Positions 63,114 through 64,000 of a DNA stretch of 64,000 nucleotides are shown in pieces (position 1 is the first letter of the stretch; each line of letters begins with the position of its first letter). This DNA is from Xestospongia bergquistia (lineage: Eukaryota > Porifera > Demospongiae > Haplosclerida > Petrosiidae), in the NCBI GenBank assembly GCA_963965975.1, contig OZ014411.1, forward strand, positions 14,214,501 through 14,278,500. The letters run 5' to 3'. A program made the position numbers and the translations under genes. The notes beneath the pieces are model-generated. The model was not told the origin of the DNA. It did no database searches and worked only from the letters and a program-made list of their open reading frames with translations.

Positions 63114-64000
63114 CTACAAAAAATAAAAATTGGATAATGTAGTTAAAATGGACGATGCTTCATTGCTTGATTTTATTGGTATACTACAGTGATAAGATCA
63201 TATTTATAAATAGTCACAATTCTAGCATCACACACATGTGCACAAACACACACGAACATATGTTTTTATTAATTATTATGTACATTTATTACGACTACAC
63301 TACATTGTAACCTTACCTAAATTAACACTATTATTGTTACAATTACTTCAGGTACTATAATCATTTGATTCAGTAAGAGTTTCACTGTTGTGACAGTGTA
63401 ACAGGTTAACACATTGATAATTATGTATTGCTGGTATTTGTGGATCTTTTAAAGGTATGACTTGCATTTCTGCACATTGCTTTAGTAAATCTATACATAC
63501 TTTTACAAAAATCACTGAAAAAACTTAACAGTCAGTGCATTTATTGTACCTGTTTACTATAGTCCTTTAAATTTAAATATCACCACATATAGAGACATAT
63601 ATTTAATCATTGTTACTACATACAACCATATTATTAGTATCTATACTCTAGACCACATTTATACACTATAATTTGTGCTTATTGGCGCATGTGACTTAAA
63701 AAAGAAAGGAATTTGTAGGTTTGTATTGTATAGTACATATTTTTGGCAATAGTAACAAATTGCATGCACTCATGTGTATCAATACATGTAATTATAGTAC
63801 TGCTTGAGTAATCATGAATGGAGGTCTAATTTACATATACATATCAGGTTATTATTAGTGAGTTGGGTATGAAAAGAACTATGAAATATATCCTAAAGTA
63901 ATATACTAAAAAAACACTTTTATTTCGGATCTTCTTACTATATAAATTGTTTTTAATGACACGATGATTGCATGCTATACAAAGTAATTTTTTAATTATG
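63114..64000 (-). other. Intron or further upstream part of the class C receptor gene
   Basis: The exon starting at 63113 has a clear acceptor (TTTTTTGTAG) and does not begin with a usable start, so more coding exons must lie upstream on the minus strand. I could not identify one with certainty in the remaining bases. A (CA)-rich stretch lies at about 63229-63255. Confidence 0.5.

Overview
The window is animal nuclear DNA. It is AT-rich, its genes are split by short introns with GT/AG borders (one of 43 bp), and it carries (CA)n/(TA)n microsatellites, a decayed Ty1/copia element, a MITE and decaying gene copies. The gene content (multi-copy TRANK1-like helicases, a GABA-B-like receptor, a PAQR receptor and an F-BAR/C1/SH3 protein) fits a demosponge such as Amphimedon queenslandica. 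The species is an inference; no marker gene proves it.

Bases 1-31,248 are a plus-strand tandem array of TRANK1-like genes. The 3' exon of one gene is cut by the left edge (1-1002). A complete second gene runs 4200-15279 in six coding exons. A third runs 23181-31248 and has a single frameshift in its threonine-rich part. Between them lie two decayed copies of the last exon (about 1500-2420 and 19640-20520), a smaller fragment (about 16075-16150) and a broken minus-strand copia element (about 16155-18995). The proteins combine an N-terminal ankyrin-like part (second gene only), a Thr-rich repeat, a possible RelE-like fold, a UvrD-type superfamily 1 helicase with all motifs, TPR-like helices, and a C-terminal C-x2-C/H-x5-H module.

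Bases 31,249-36,217 hold a minus-strand seven-exon PAQR family membrane receptor (31523-35676, closest to PAQR3). It is convergent with the third helicase gene and divergent from the next gene, with 541 bp between the two start codons.

Bases 36,218-48,289 hold a plus-strand gene of about 24 coding exons for an F-BAR, C1 and double SH3 protein, the domain order of fungal Bzz1. Its last three exons lie in a segment of about 2.2 kb (46403-48553) that is duplicated downstream (51832-54053). The 3.3 kb between the copies contains small decayed ORFs of unknown origin.

Bases 54,054-56,083 are mostly non-coding. From 56,084 to the right edge a minus-strand class C GPCR (GABA-B-like) fills the window: 15 exons covering part of the Venus-flytrap domain, seven membrane segments and a short helical tail. 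Its N-terminus lies beyond the window.

The genes do not form a single pathway. The most notable unit is the helicase array, which shows signs of gene conversion, repeat expansion and exon loss.
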